The notes under the pieces: generated by a model | Databases searched by the model: none | What the model was told of the DNA's origin: nothing | Seen by the model: the letters and a program-made list of their open reading frames with translations, nothing else | Shown: piece by piece, positions 8,737 to 18,751 of the stretch | How positions within the stretch are numbered: the stretch's first letter is position 1 | How the letters are laid out: each line of letters opens with the position of its first letter | Position numbers and translations under genes: made by a program | Origin: Symsagittifera roscoffensis | Lineage: Eukaryota; Xenacoelomorpha; Acoela; Convolutidae | NCBI RefSeq assembly: GCF_963678635.1 | Contig: NC_087062.1 | Coordinates: 44,904,395-44,968,394 of the forward strand | Length of the DNA stretch: 64,000 bases | Direction: 5' to 3'

Positions 8737-11700
8737 GTTGTTTGAGATTTGAGATGTTTCTCGACTCCCCGGACAAAACTCTGTCCATCGGTTGCTTTGA
8801 ACCCGACTCCCCGGACAAAATTCTGCCCCTAGGTGGTCTAGTCAACCTCTCCCCGGACAAGTCGTCCTGCACGGGCTCAAAGGTGTCCGACTCCTCAGAC
8901 GAGTCGTCCTTGACTGGCTCGAAGGTATCAGACTCCCCGGACATTGCCTCGTCCATGGACGAACAATCTGGACTCGGCTCGTATTCCTCTTTTGCATCCG
9001 TGAAGTGCACTCTGCTCGTGAAGCTAGATTTCGACCTGATCCTGACTTCCTCAGTAGTTTGGTTCTGATTCAGTGTTCCATATTCAGTGAACGAAGTTCT
9101 CAACAAGACCTCCTTCGGCATCGAGCTCACCAGCTGGTTGACAATCGACCTGCAATCCCGTTCAACGCCTCGGCAGCGAATGGACACTGGCCTCTTCTCT
9201 GTTCTCTCGGTGACAGTCAACCGCTGCATGGTCTCCATCCATTCACGATCATGCCTATCCACTTCCCTGTCCAACAAGTCACGCAGTTTTCCCATGACGT
9301 CCGGCGCCACGTTCACCGTCCTGTTCAATAGAGCCACACTGTTTATACCCAGCCTGGTTAGTTCTTGCTGTACCAAGTTGGATCGGACTAGCAGATCCAA
9401 CGGAACGGGCTCGCCTCTGGCTAAAAGCTTTATTTCCGCGGCTGTCTCCACTGGAAGGTCAGGGTGTCCAGGTATAGGATGTCCTGACTTGTCTAACCAC
9501 CTAGTAAGTGGCAGCTTGTCGTAGGTTTCTTTGTCCAGAAAGGAAAACCCGTCTTTGATCTCTGATTGGTTAGCCTGCTTCTCCTCGAGTCGCTCATAAA
9601 ATTCTGTCTTTTTACTGAGGCTATCTGCGTTCTGGTGCTTGTCACGAGTACGGTGCTCTATGATCATGTGGTATCCATCCAGGCGCACGATCCAACGACC
9701 AATATAGCTTTGGTCCATCGAATAGGTTTTCAGCCAGGCAAGGGCACGGTTATCCACACGTAACTTGAAGGGAGCACTCCCCAGGTAGGCCCTGTATTTT
9801 TCCACGAACGTGATCACAGCAAACATCTCCGCTTTTGGTGCGCCGTACTTCATCTCAGTATCACTCAGGACTTTACTTCCGTAAGCTATCGGACGAAGAA
9901 CCGTTCTCCCATTCCACTCCTGCTCTTGGTGAAGTATGCCCGATATCGCAACCACTGATGCATCCGTGTCCAGCACGAACATCCCCTTCTCTGTTGGCAT
10001 GCCGAGGACCGGCGCCTCGCAAAGTTCACGCTTGATGTTTTCAAATGAAACTTGTGCCTCATCAGTCCAGGTGAACTTTTTGCCCTTGTTTCTCATCAAC
10101 CTCTGCATGGGGTATATCTTGTCAGCATACCCCTTGATGAACTCTCGATAATAATTTGCGAATCCCAAAAAACTCATCAGCTGTGTGTCTGTTTTAGGTG
10201 CCTTCCAGGTCAGCACCGCTTCAACCGCTTCGGGATCTGGTCTCACTCCATGTTTGTCAACCAGGCGGCCCAGATACTTTATGGAATCCCTGAGGATTTC
10301 ACACTTAGAGGGTTTGCATTTCAGACCCGCCTGCTTCATGCAAGAAAACACCTCCTCCAACCTCTCTATGTGGTCTTCTAAGGTTCGTGTTGCAATCACG
10401 ACATCATCGACATAACACATGATGAGATTCCCATATTTCTTAGTGACGCTCGTGAGTGCCTGGGCCATCAGTCGCTGGAATGTGGCCGTCGCGTTGCACA
10501 ATCCGAATGGCATCCTCTTCCACTGGAACAGTCCCAGCTCACACGCGAAACCTGTTTTCTCTCGATCTTGCTTTCTGAGTGGCACTTGCCAGAATGCGGA
10601 GCCCAAATCCAATGTCGTGAAGAACTTAGCGTCTCCCAGCTTGGATAGGCTCTCATCGATGCGGGTAATCGGGTATGCGTCCTTTATAGTCACTGCGTTC
10701 AGATAACGGAAATCACAACAAAATCTGACTTGTCCCCCTTTCTTTTTCGCCATGACCACGCCACAAGCCCATGGGGACTTCGACGGCTCGATCATGTCGT
10801 ACTCCATTAACATCTCGATTTCCTTCCTACACGCTTCTGACTTGTTTGGGGTCAATCTTCTCGCCCCTTCCCTATGAGGTACCGAGCCCTCTTCTATCTC
10901 AATCTCGTGCTCTACAAAATTGCAACAACCTATGTCGGCCTTATGTTTCGAAAAAACGTCTGCGTTCCGATTTAGCACCGCCCTGAGCGAATCTAGTTCC
11001 TTGTCTGATATTTTACCCTTCAGATGTTCTATCTCAGGTAGGACAGGCTTATTCGCTGCTAACTCTGCCTCCGTCGGCCTCTCAGGAAAGTTGGAACAAC
11101 TAGACAGCCCATCATCTGTTTCCGACTTCATTGAAAACAATTTCCTAGAAGACTTCAATTCATTTACTCTTTTCATTATACATTCTTGGTTCGCATGCAA
11201 TGGACATTTAGTGACATCAAACTTCTTCAATTTCTCCACACTCAGAAAGTCTGTGTTCAGAGGCAAAGCGTAGCCAAGTTTATTTCCCCTCTGTATTGTC
11301 ACTGTTGTTGCTTCTGTGTTCAATAACACACTCACACACAGTCCGCTCTGAGTGAGTGAGAAGCTTCTTCCTAAAATAGCCGAGCTTTTACTGTTTGGAT
11401 TTGGTACCAGACACACCTGTCTGTCATTGCTGAGTTCATTCAAGTTCCTCATCCTAAACGTCGCTACTACGGCTTGGTTTGGTTTTAATCTGACTTTTCG
11501 ATCCAGAAAAATCGGCACCTTGGCCTGATTAATTAAGATCTTATTAAGGGGTCTTTTCTCATACTTCCTCTCAGGATCCTTGATCCTAATCAATCCGTCA
11601 TTGAGATCGATCGTGACGTCAAAGTTGCGAACGAAATCCCTTCCTAGGATGAACTGGTCGGATTCGTCCAAGTTCTCTACTACTAGGAAGCTCATCCAGA

Positions 11701-14686
11701 GATGTCTTCCTCCGAGCTGCAGTGAGATGATCGGGGTTCGTCCGGCGACATAGAACGCTCCCTGATTGGCAGCTGCCAACCTGATGTTTGTCGGTATGAG
11801 ATCCGACCTTTCGAAACCCATGTCGGTCCAAGTTTTGACTGGCATGACACTAACCACTGCTCCCGTGTCTAGCAGTCCCTTTACTGAAAGTTGTCTGCCT
11901 TGCACGTCCAGAACGTGTGCGGCCAGATCGGCCTCGCAACCAATATGCACCGCATCTTGTTCGAGCATCGCGTTGTGTCCGATTCGTCTGGCCTTCAGCT
12001 CCTCTTGACCAATGTATATCCGGCCAACCTGATCGTTCGCATCAGTTATGTGAGCTTTCGTGTAGATATTGATGCCATCCACATTCATCAGGATCGGGTA
12101 AGGGCCATGGACATCGATATAATGTCCGTCCACTTTCATCAGCCTCGGACCTCCCGTTGTGAGCAGCGCTCGCACTGCCCTGGAGTCCAGTTTGGAATCC
12201 TTTTCCTTCAGGTAGTCGGCATAGATGTCCAGGTGGACTAGTGTAATCTCGGATGGCTCACTCAAGTTCTTGACCACCTGGTGCCCTGCGACTGAGATGA
12301 TGGACATTATTTTGGTCCCCGCCTTCGTCATGCCGAAAGTCTTACCAGATATAACGTTCAGTTTTAGTCCCTGTTTCTTGGGTTCCTCTTTGTCTTCTGC
12401 TTCTGTCGTTTTACCCAGGACATTAAGACTTTCCCGAAGATCTGTGCTCTCCAGCTCCGACCTTACCCATTGCTCCACTTCTTTCGTGGCTAGGTCCTGT
12501 TTGACATTCTGCAGCGCTGTCCTTGCCGCCAGGCCGTAATCCACCTTGAGTGGGCTAGACGACTCTGCTTCGAGGTTCGAGGCTACCACCTCGTCAGGCC
12601 ATGTCTTAACCTTTTTGGTCGTAAAGGTGATCGGTGTCGTCTCCTTTCTCCGAGATTCAGCCTCGTTCATCAGACGTGCTCGACTGGCCTTGACACCCGA
12701 CAGCGCCTCTTCGTGGCGGCGATGCTTCGCGTCCGCTACTGCGTCCCAAAATTGAGTACAATCCGATTTGAAGTGTCCCTCCAGATTACAGAAGAAACAC
12801 CTCGGACCATATTTCATGATGAGCCCTCTGACGTACTCCACATGATCCTCGTCGGTCGCGTCGGCGTCCTCGAGAAAGTAGCCTATGGCCTTCATGTTCT
12901 GTTTGTATGTAGAACACGCGGAAACGTGATGGTCCATCGAACCACAATTCGCGCACGACCTCCTCTTGTCCATGTCATCGCGAGGTTTGTACCAACTGGA
13001 ATTCGCACCAGTGTTTGTCCCGCTATAGTTGCCATAATTGCTGTAACGGTTTTGCGCCCTCGGTTTTATGAGTAAATACTCGCGTGACTTCATACGCAAA
13101 TCTTCAGGCGTGGGTACCTGGTCAAGCGACAGGGTGAAGTGAGTGGCCAACATCGTCTTCAACTCCTCACTCCTTACTCCATCCATGAACTTAGAAGCAA
13201 TCGCCAAGTTTCGCTCGGATATTCTCTCATCCGGGTTGCTTCTCCTCCTGAGCAATTCAAGGTCGTCCAAGAATTTATCTATTGATTCTTCATCTCTCTG
13301 ACGCCTCTTCTCGAACTTCACCATAGCCTGGTGCCCTTGTACTCCAGAGCCGAAACGATTCAGCAGGATGTCGAATATCTTGCGAGCGCTGTCTCTCTCA
13401 TTGGCTCTTTTCGCCATTACACAATTTAATGCAGTACCCTCCAGGTTGCTCGTCAGCGCGCTGCACTCTTGTTTCTTGGAGAGATTCTCTTCCTCAAAGT
13501 GTAACTTCATCACCTCTATCCAAGTATCAATGCAGCCGTCCGACTCGTCTTTAAATGACTTCGGCTTTTTCAGTGTTCTTCTTGACCTCTCTCCTCTCTC
13601 GGTTGACTTCGAGAGCTTGGTGATGAATGTTTCAAGAGATCTGTTCAGAGGCTCAAACATCGAGGCATACATCGTTGTGTCTTGTGAGACTATAGTCAGA
13701 TCTGGTACTGAACTGACTTGTGGAACGGTTGGCAATCTTGTCTCCGGGGTGGCATCTGCCTCCGGCGGGACTGGATTCGTCCAGCCAGGCCTCTGTGGGG
13801 CTGCCCTTGGCCGCTCCTTGTTTCTATGTTCGTGGTTCGTTCTCGAGCCTTGCTGGGCTCTGGCACTGTTGCCCGTACCATCTCCAACATTCGCATGGCG
13901 TGAGCGCTCCCTTGAGTTGGAATGCTCCTGCCAACTACTCCCATTCAGGATCGCGTCAAGCTTCCGCATCATCAAGTCAGATTTGGCGTCCAACCTCTTT
14001 TCCAGGCCAGTCATCGTTTGGGCGTAGGTATTATCATGATCATTTAATAATCGCTCGATCTCTCTTGTCATCCTAGCCTCTCTTTCCTCTGACTCTTTGT
14101 TTGCCTGTGCCAGGCTCTCAGCCAGGCATTGATCGGTGTTACGAATCAATTGAGCCTGATCAAACCTCGCCTGCGACTTCACGTGCGTTAGCTCATCTTT
14201 CAAACTCTCTCGACCATGGTGAGCTCTCTCGTCAACTTGATCTATCCTCTTAGTCATGTCCCGCCTCAATTCATCCAGGCCATTCATCACACCAGCGAAC
14301 ATGTCACTTATGTCACCAGCTGCCCCCAATGGCGGGGTTAGCCCCAGAGAAGACGAGGTCAACTGCGGCTGTAGCCTAGTACTCGATGACGCACCGCCCT
14401 TTTGCTTGTGCAGTGACGTCATCAGTCTGTCAAACGTTGATGATGCTCCCATCGTTATCCCATCTGACATAGGCCTGGTCGGCGAGGCAGAAGACGCCTC
14501 CCTGCTCATGTCGTTCCTTGGGCACGGTGTGAAGTTCACATCCGGATGGGTTATTTCCGGTTGGTCGTAACTAGAGGACAGACCTCCGGCTTGTAGCGAC
14601 GTCACGCGCTCATCGTACAATGACTTCCAACTTTTCTTTGCCTTCGAGAACGTCTGCTCTTCACTCGGACTCATACTCGACATCAT
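8726..14686 (-). CDS. ORF1: Gag-protease-reverse transcriptase-RNase H polyprotein
   Basis: Numbering from the open-frame start at 14710 (TTG); the first ATG is codon 9 at 14686. Residues ~140-250 are a coiled coil, ~395-500 a retrotransposon Gag domain, then two CX2CX4HX4C zinc knuckles (586-599 and 638-651), which bind RNA. The aspartic protease has D-T-G-A at 948-951 and I-L-G-R at 1021-1024. The RT (~1300-1480) shows the L-D-L-G-S-A-F-W block and Y-V-D-D at 1433-1436. RNase H (~1577-1700) shows its D, E, D, H-D residues. The C-terminus carries repeated S-G-E-S units encoded by a short DNA repeat at 8760-8945. Gag and Pol share one frame with no stop between them, while integrase is in ORF2. 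Confidence 0.95.
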   Translation of the reverse strand: MMSSMSPSEEQTFSKAKKSWKSLYDERVTSLQAGGLSSSYDQPEITHPDVNFTPCPRNDMSREASSASPTRPMSDGITMGASSTFDRLMTSLHKQKGGASSSTRLQPQLTSSSLGLTPPLGAAGDISDMFAGVMNGLDELRRDMTKRIDQVDERAHHGRESLKDELTHVKSQARFDQAQLIRNTDQCLAESLAQANKESEEREARMTREIERLLNDHDNTYAQTMTGLEKRLDAKSDLMMRKLDAILNGSSWQEHSNSRERSRHANVGDGTGNSARAQQGSRTNHEHRNKERPRAAPQRPGWTNPVPPEADATPETRLPTVPQVSSVPDLTIVSQDTTMYASMFEPLNRSLETFITKLSKSTERGERSRRTLKKPKSFKDESDGCIDTWIEVMKLHFEEENLSKKQECSALTSNLEGTALNCVMAKRANERDSARKIFDILLNRFGSGVQGHQAMVKFEKRRQRDEESIDKFLDDLELLRRRSNPDERISERNLAIASKFMDGVRSEELKTMLATHFTLSLDQVPTPEDLRMKSREYLLIKPRAQNRYSNYGNYSGTNTGANSSWYKPRDDMDKRRSCANCGSMDHHVSACSTYKQNMKAIGYFLEDADATDEDHVEYVRGLIMKYGPRCFFCNLEGHFKSDCTQFWDAVADAKHRRHEEALSGVKASRARLMNEAESRRKETTPITFTTKKVKTWPDEVVASNLEAESSSPLKVDYGLAARTALQNVKQDLATKEVEQWVRSELESTDLRESLNVLGKTTEAEDKEEPKKQGLKLNVISGKTFGMTKAGTKIMSIISVAGHQVVKNLSEPSEITLVHLDIYADYLKEKDSKLDSRAVRALLTTGGPRLMKVDGHYIDVHGPYPILMNVDGINIYTKAHITDANDQVGRIYIGQEELKARRIGHNAMLEQDAVHIGCEADLAAHVLDVQGRQLSVKGLLDTGAVVSVMPVKTWTDMGFERSDLIPTNIRLAAANQGAFYVAGRTPIISLQLGGRHLWMSFLVVENLDESDQFILGRDFVRNFDVTIDLNDGLIRIKDPERKYEKRPLNKILINQAKVPIFLDRKVRLKPNQAVVATFRMRNLNELSNDRQVCLVPNPNSKSSAILGRSFSLTQSGLCVSVLLNTEATTVTIQRGNKLGYALPLNTDFLSVEKLKKFDVTKCPLHANQECIMKRVNELKSSRKLFSMKSETDDGLSSCSNFPERPTEAELAANKPVLPEIEHLKGKISDKELDSLRAVLNRNADVFSKHKADIGCCNFVEHEIEIEEGSVPHREGARRLTPNKSEACRKEIEMLMEYDMIEPSKSPWACGVVMAKKKGGQVRFCCDFRYLNAVTIKDAYPITRIDESLSKLGDAKFFTTLDLGSAFWQVPLRKQDREKTGFACELGLFQWKRMPFGLCNATATFQRLMAQALTSVTKKYGNLIMCYVDDVVIATRTLEDHIERLEEVFSCMKQAGLKCKPSKCEILRDSIKYLGRLVDKHGVRPDPEAVEAVLTWKAPKTDTQLMSFLGFANYYREFIKGYADKIYPMQRLMRNKGKKFTWTDEAQVSFENIKRELCEAPVLGMPTEKGMFVLDTDASVVAISGILHQEQEWNGRTVLRPIAYGSKVLSDTEMKYGAPKAEMFAVITFVEKYRAYLGSAPFKLRVDNRALAWLKTYSMDQSYIGRWIVRLDGYHMIIEHRTRDKHQNADSLSKKTEFYERLEEKQANQSEIKDGFSFLDKETYDKLPLTRWLDKSGHPIPGHPDLPVETAAEIKLLARGEPVPLDLLVRSNLVQQELTRLGINSVALLNRTVNVAPDVMGKLRDLLDREVDRHDREWMETMQRLTVTERTEKRPVSIRCRGVERDCRSIVNQLVSSMPKEVLLRTSFTEYGTLNQNQTTEEVRIRSKSSFTSRVHFTDAKEEYEPSPDCSSMDEAMSGESDTFEPVKDDSSEESDTFEPVQDDLSGERLTRPPRGRILSGESGSKQPMDRVLSGESRNISNLKQLGI
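8760..8945. repeat. Coding minisatellite, ctccccggac motif
   Basis: Five degenerate copies of a gactccccggacaa-like word occur at about 8763, 8810, 8849, 8889 and 8930, spaced 39-47 bases. On the minus strand they encode the acidic S-G-E-S repeats ending ORF1, and the same DNA is the zone where the ORF1 and ORF2 frames overlap (8726-8841). A single further copy lies at about 6292 in ORF2. Confidence 0.7.
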
Positions 14687-15147
14687 CGCGTTGTTGCTCT
14701 GCTTGGCCAAAGATGAGTGTGTACTTGTCGGATGTGAAGGTTCCTTTCTCCATTTATAGCTCTAAGTCTCTGATTTGGACATTCCCCTGTACAACACTTC
14801 CTCCCGAGGTTCGACCTCGGGACGCTCCGAGGTCTCCTCTGTCCTCTCGACTTCCTCCCGTTCGAGGACCTCGTCTGGCTCAAAGTCGGGTCGAATGAGC
14901 GTTCGCTCCTCTTCGTCAAAGGGATCCGCCAGCGTTTCGCTCGCAGGCCCGGCCTCGGCGCTCCGCCCTTGAGTGCCATTTCGCTCACTGAAAGATCAGG
15001 TTGACCTTTAGTCGATTCGTCTTCCGCAAACGCGTCGGAAGCGCTGCTAAACGAGGTTTGGCTACGCCTAGTTTTAAATTTCCGCGTGCTGCCGTTGCTT
15101 AGCCTGGGAATTTTAGTAGTCGATCCTAGCGAGTCCCTACGCTGCAT
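14683..15147 (-). CDS. Possible leader ORF, Arg/Ser-rich, ~154 residues
   Basis: An ATG at 15147 opens a frame that overlaps the start of ORF1 by a few bases and ends at 14683. The product is very basic in its second half. A different frame between about 14765 and 14982 encodes a Glu-rich peptide that looks more protein-like, so the real N-terminal coding arrangement may include a frame change here, or neither may be translated. The same ORF recurs at 17305-17769 in the duplicated block. Confidence 0.3.
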   Translation of the reverse strand: MQRRDSLGSTTKIPRLSNGSTRKFKTRRSQTSFSSASDAFAEDESTKGQPDLSVSEMALKGGAPRPGLRAKRWRIPLTKRSERSFDPTLSQTRSSNGRKSRGQRRPRSVPRSNLGRKCCTGECPNQRLRAINGERNLHIRQVHTHLWPSRATTR

Positions 15148-15614
15148 AGTTTTTAACAAAATGAAAGTATTCGTAATTTGATGGCAATGCAAACGTACCA
15201 CAAACAAGATTTAGTTAAATCACTTAACGCTGCCTACTCGATTCCGTCAGTATCAAAATGTCTCTTAGATCTCTCACGACTAAACTAGTGACTCAGCTAA
15301 AGTTACACACAGGGTCTACCCAGTATTGATATAATGCTAACTCAACCCTGTTGTATAGTATAACAGTATCACTAAGTTTCCACAAGATATAATCGACACA
15401 CAAAACAAAATAGATAATCAGATAAGAATATCCTACAGGTGAAAGCGACCTTTTGTCAGTATCAATTTATCGCCACACAATTTATCAAGTCACTGCTTTG
15501 TTAAAATTAAACAATCTTTGATAAAAAGCAGTGATGACTCAGAAACAGATCAATAAAACTTAGTCTTAAAGAAAAAGACTTCCCTCAATCGGAACGATCC
15601 GAAAGAACGAAGCC

Positions 15615-15725
15615 CAGGACACAGTCTTCTCAAGTGGGTGTGTATCTGCCTAATCACCCACCGAGGTCTTCTTTTGGGTGTCCTGCGATTGCCCGAGCTG
15701 TCCTACTAAGTAGCTCAAGGCAACC
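15615..15725 (-). promoter_or_regulatory. Structured leader RNA, unit 1 (copy A)
   Basis: Read on the minus strand, 15719-15725 pairs with 15687-15694 and the nested 15712-15716 pairs with 15695-15699, giving one long hairpin. Next, 15678-15685 pairs with 15615-15622 (8 bp), enclosing an inner hairpin of 15655-15661 with 15634-15640. The same fold recurs in unit 2 with different bases but preserved pairing. It lies in the 5' leader, upstream of gag; packaging, dimerisation or internal translation initiation are possible roles. A copy lies at 18237-18347. Confidence 0.6.
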
Positions 15726-15796
15726 TCTGATCGAAAATTCGTCAAATCTATGAAAAAGCTCTCCCACACTCGGACTGCTCCAAGTGCACGAGAGTA

Positions 15797-15910
15797 GGGA
15801 ACAATTTTTCTTCTCAAGTGGGTGTGTATTTGCCTAATACACCCACCGAGGTCTTCCTTTATTTGTTCCCGGATTGCCCGAACTTTCCTATTAAGTAGCT
15901 CAAGGCAACC
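15797..15910 (-). promoter_or_regulatory. Structured leader RNA, unit 2 (copy A)
   Basis: Same architecture as unit 1: 15904-15910 pairs with 15872-15879, 15897-15901 with 15880-15884 (one G-U), 15863-15870 with 15797-15804 (8 bp), enclosing 15836-15846 with 15818-15830. In the 8-bp stem, four of eight pairs differ from unit 1 and each change is compensated on the other strand. This is direct evidence that the RNA fold, not the sequence, has been kept. A copy lies at 18419-18532. Confidence 0.6.
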
Positions 15911-16111
15911 ACACAACCAAAATCACAATCAAAAAAAAATTTTGTTCGGGTACTTCTAATACACCCAATGTAGAATCCAAAGTTGATCACGAATTTCCGG
16001 GTCAAAATGGGTTCTTATGATCCTGATAAGCACGCCTAATATCCTAATATGATCCTAATTAAATGGATATTTTCCGTTGCCCAAATTGCCACAGAAAGTT
16101 TACTCAAGTCT

Positions 16112-17308
16112 CTAACAAGGAAGATCGTTCATCACCTCTATCCAAGTATCAATGCAGCCGTCCGACTCGTCTTTAAATGACTTCGGCTTTTTCAGTGTTC
16201 TTCTTGACCTCTCTCCTCTCTCGGTTGACTTCGAGAGCTTGGTGATGAATGTTTCAAGAGATCTGTTCAGAGGCTCAAACATCGAGGCATACATCGTTGT
16301 GTCTTGTGAGACTATAGTCAGATCTGGTACTGAACTGACTTGTGGAACGGTTGGCAATCTTGTCTCCGGGGTGGCATCTGCCTCCGGCGGGACTGGATTC
16401 GTCCAGCCAGGCCTCTGTGGGGCTGCCCTTGGCCGCTCCTTGTTTCTATGTTCGTGGTTCGTTCTCGAGCCTTGCTGGGCTCTGGCACTGTTGCCCGTAC
16501 CATCTCCAACATTCGCATGGCGTGAGCGCTCCCTTGAGTTGGAATGCTCCTGCCAACTACTCCCATTCAGGATCGCGTCAAGCTTCCGCATCATCAAGTC
16601 AGATTTGGCGTCCAACCTCTTTTCCAGGCCAGTCATCGTTTGGGCGTAGGTATTATCATGATCATTTAATAATCGCTCGATCTCTCTTGTCATCCTAGCC
16701 TCTCTTTCCTCTGACTCTTTGTTTGCCTGTGCCAGGCTCTCAGCCAGGCATTGATCGGTGTTACGAATCAATTGAGCCTGATCAAACCTCGCCTGCGACT
16801 TCACGTGCGTTAGCTCATCTTTCAAACTCTCTCGACCATGGTGAGCTCTCTCGTCAACTTGATCTATCCTCTTAGTCATGTCCCGCCTCAATTCATCCAG
16901 GCCATTCATCACACCAGCGAACATGTCACTTATGTCACCAGCTGCCCCCAATGGCGGGGTTAGCCCCAGAGAAGACGAGGTCAACTGCGGCTGTAGCCTA
17001 GTACTCGATGACGCACCGCCCTTTTGCTTGTGCAGTGACGTCATCAGTCTGTCAAACGTTGATGATGCTCCCATCGTTATCCCATCTGACATAGGCCTGG
17101 TCGGCGAGGCAGAAGACGCCTCCCTGCTCATGTCGTTCCTTGGGCACGGTGTGAAGTTCACATCCGGATGGGTTATTTCCGGTTGGTCGTAACTAGAGGA
17201 CAGACCTCCGGCTTGTAGCGACGTCACGCGCTCATCGTACAATGACTTCCAACTTTTCTTTGCCTTCGAGAACGTCTGCTCTTCACTCGGACTCATACTC
17301 GACATCAT
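16112..17308 (-). pseudogene. Truncated gag copy made by the tandem duplication
   Basis: The frame starts at the duplicate of the ORF1 ATG (17308) and is identical to ORF1 up to the Gag-domain entry (I-D-T-W-I-E-V-M). It then runs over the duplication junction at 16127/16128 and stops after a few unrelated residues at 16112. It keeps the coiled coil but lacks the main Gag domain, the zinc knuckles and all enzymes. If translated it could be a dominant-negative-like Gag fragment, but this is speculation. Confidence 0.85.
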
Positions 17309-18751
17309 CGCGTTGTTGCTCTGCTTGGCCAAAGATGAGTGTGTACTTGTCGGATGTGAAGGTTCCTTTCTCCATTTATAGCTCTAAGTCTCTGATTTGG
17401 ACATTCCCCTGTACAACACTTCCTCCCGAGGTTCGACCTCGGGACGCTCCGAGGTCTCCTCTGTCCTCTCGACTTCCTCCCGTTCGAGGACCTCGTCTGG
17501 CTCAAAGTCGGGTCGAATGAGCGTTCGCTCCTCTTCGTCAAAGGGATCCGCCAGCGTTTCGCTCGCAGGCCCGGCCTCGGCGCTCCGCCCTTGAGTGCCA
17601 TTTCGCTCACTGAAAGATCAGGTTGACCTTTAGTCGATTCGTCTTCCGCAAACGCGTCGGAAGCGCTGCTAAACGAGGTTTGGCTACGCCTAGTTTTAAA
17701 TTTCCGCGTGCTGCCGTTGCTTAGCCTGGGAATTTTAGTAGTCGATCCTAGCGAGTCCCTACGCTGCATAGTTTTTAACAAAATGAAAGTATTCGTAATT
17801 TGATGGCAATGCAAACGTACCACAAACAAGATTTAGTTAAATCACTTAACGCTGCCTACTCGATTCCGTCAGTATCAAAATGTCTCTTAGATCTCTCACG
17901 ACTAAACTAGTGACTCAGCTAAAGTTACACACAGGGTCTACCCAGTATTGATATAATGCTAACTCAACCCTGTTGTATAGTATAACAGTATCACTAAGTT
18001 TCCACAAGATATAATCGACACACAAAACAAAATAGATAATCAGATAAGAATATCCTACAGGTGAAAGCGACCTTTTGTCAGTATCAATTTATCGCCACAC
18101 AATTTATCAAGTCACTGCTTTGTTAAAATTAAACAATCTTTGATAAAAAGCAGTGATGACTCAGAAACAGATCAATAAAACTTAGTCTTAAAGAAAAAGA
18201 CTTCCCTCAATCGGAACGATCCGAAAGAACGAAGCCCAGGACACAGTCTTCTCAAGTGGGTGTGTATCTGCCTAATCACCCACCGAGGTCTTCTTTTGGG
18301 TGTCCTGCGATTGCCCGAGCTGTCCTACTAAGTAGCTCAAGGCAACCTCTGATCGAAAATTCGTCAAATCTATGAAAAAGCTCTCCCACACTCGGACTGC
18401 TCCAAGTGCACGAGAGTAGGGAACAATTTTTCTTCTCAAGTGGGTGTGTATTTGCCTAATACACCCACCGAGGTCTTCCTTTATTTGTTCCCGGATTGCC
18501 CGAACTTTCCTATTAAGTAGCTCAAGGCAACCACACAACCAAAATCACAATCAAAAAAAAATTTTGTTCGGGTACTTCTAATACACCCAATGTAGAATCC
18601 AAAGTTGATCACGAATTTCCGGGTCAAAATGGGTTCTTATGATCCTGATAAGCACGCCTAATATCCTAATATGATCCTAATTAAATGGATATTTTCCGTT
18701 GCCCAAATTGCCACAGAAAGTTTACTCAAGTCTCTAACAAGGAAGATCGTT
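16128..18751 (-). repeat. Tandem duplication unit B
   Basis: Second, upstream copy of the 2622-base block, followed at 18752 by unduplicated upstream sequence. Since transcription runs leftward, this copy holds the original junction with the 5' part of the element, while unit A joins the complete gag. An RNA crossing both would carry two leaders and a truncated gag between them. Confidence 0.93.
18237..18532 (-). promoter_or_regulatory. Structured leader RNA units 1 and 2 (copy B)
   Basis: Identical copies of the two folded units, shifted by 2622 bases as part of the tandem duplication. Unit 1 is at 18237-18347 and unit 2 at 18419-18532. Confidence 0.6.

Larger units (their letters stand above)
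13506..16127 (-). repeat. Tandem duplication unit A (2622 bases)
   Basis: This block recurs immediately to the right at 16128-18749 with an exact offset of 2622 bases. Every stretch compared, coding and non-coding, is identical. It contains the 5' part of gag and about 1.4 kb of leader. The two ends share the dinucleotide TT, a minimal microhomology. Identity implies a very recent event or an assembly error. Confidence 0.95.
1..18751 (-). mobile_element. Large Ty3/gypsy-type LTR retroelement with accessory ORFs
   Basis: The order Gag, zinc knuckles, protease, RT, RNase H, integrase is that of Ty3/gypsy elements (RNase H before integrase). All ORFs read on the minus strand: ORF1 8726-14686, ORF2 5668-8736, ORF3 2649-5222, ORF4 650-2659. 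A purine-rich tract (minus strand) at 616-641 follows the last ORF and probably primes plus-strand synthesis. All main ORFs are long and unbroken, so the copy is young apart from a 2622-base tandem duplication. The right (5') limit is uncertain: leader sequence reaches at least 18751 and compositionally similar DNA continues to about 21900. No LTR pair or primer-binding site could be identified by eye; the 3' LTR probably runs off the left edge. Confidence 0.93.

Noticed and set aside
13696-14570. Several long plus-strand open frames opposite gag
   Set aside because: They mirror the coding bias of gag on the other strand, have no domain and occur identically in the duplicated block.
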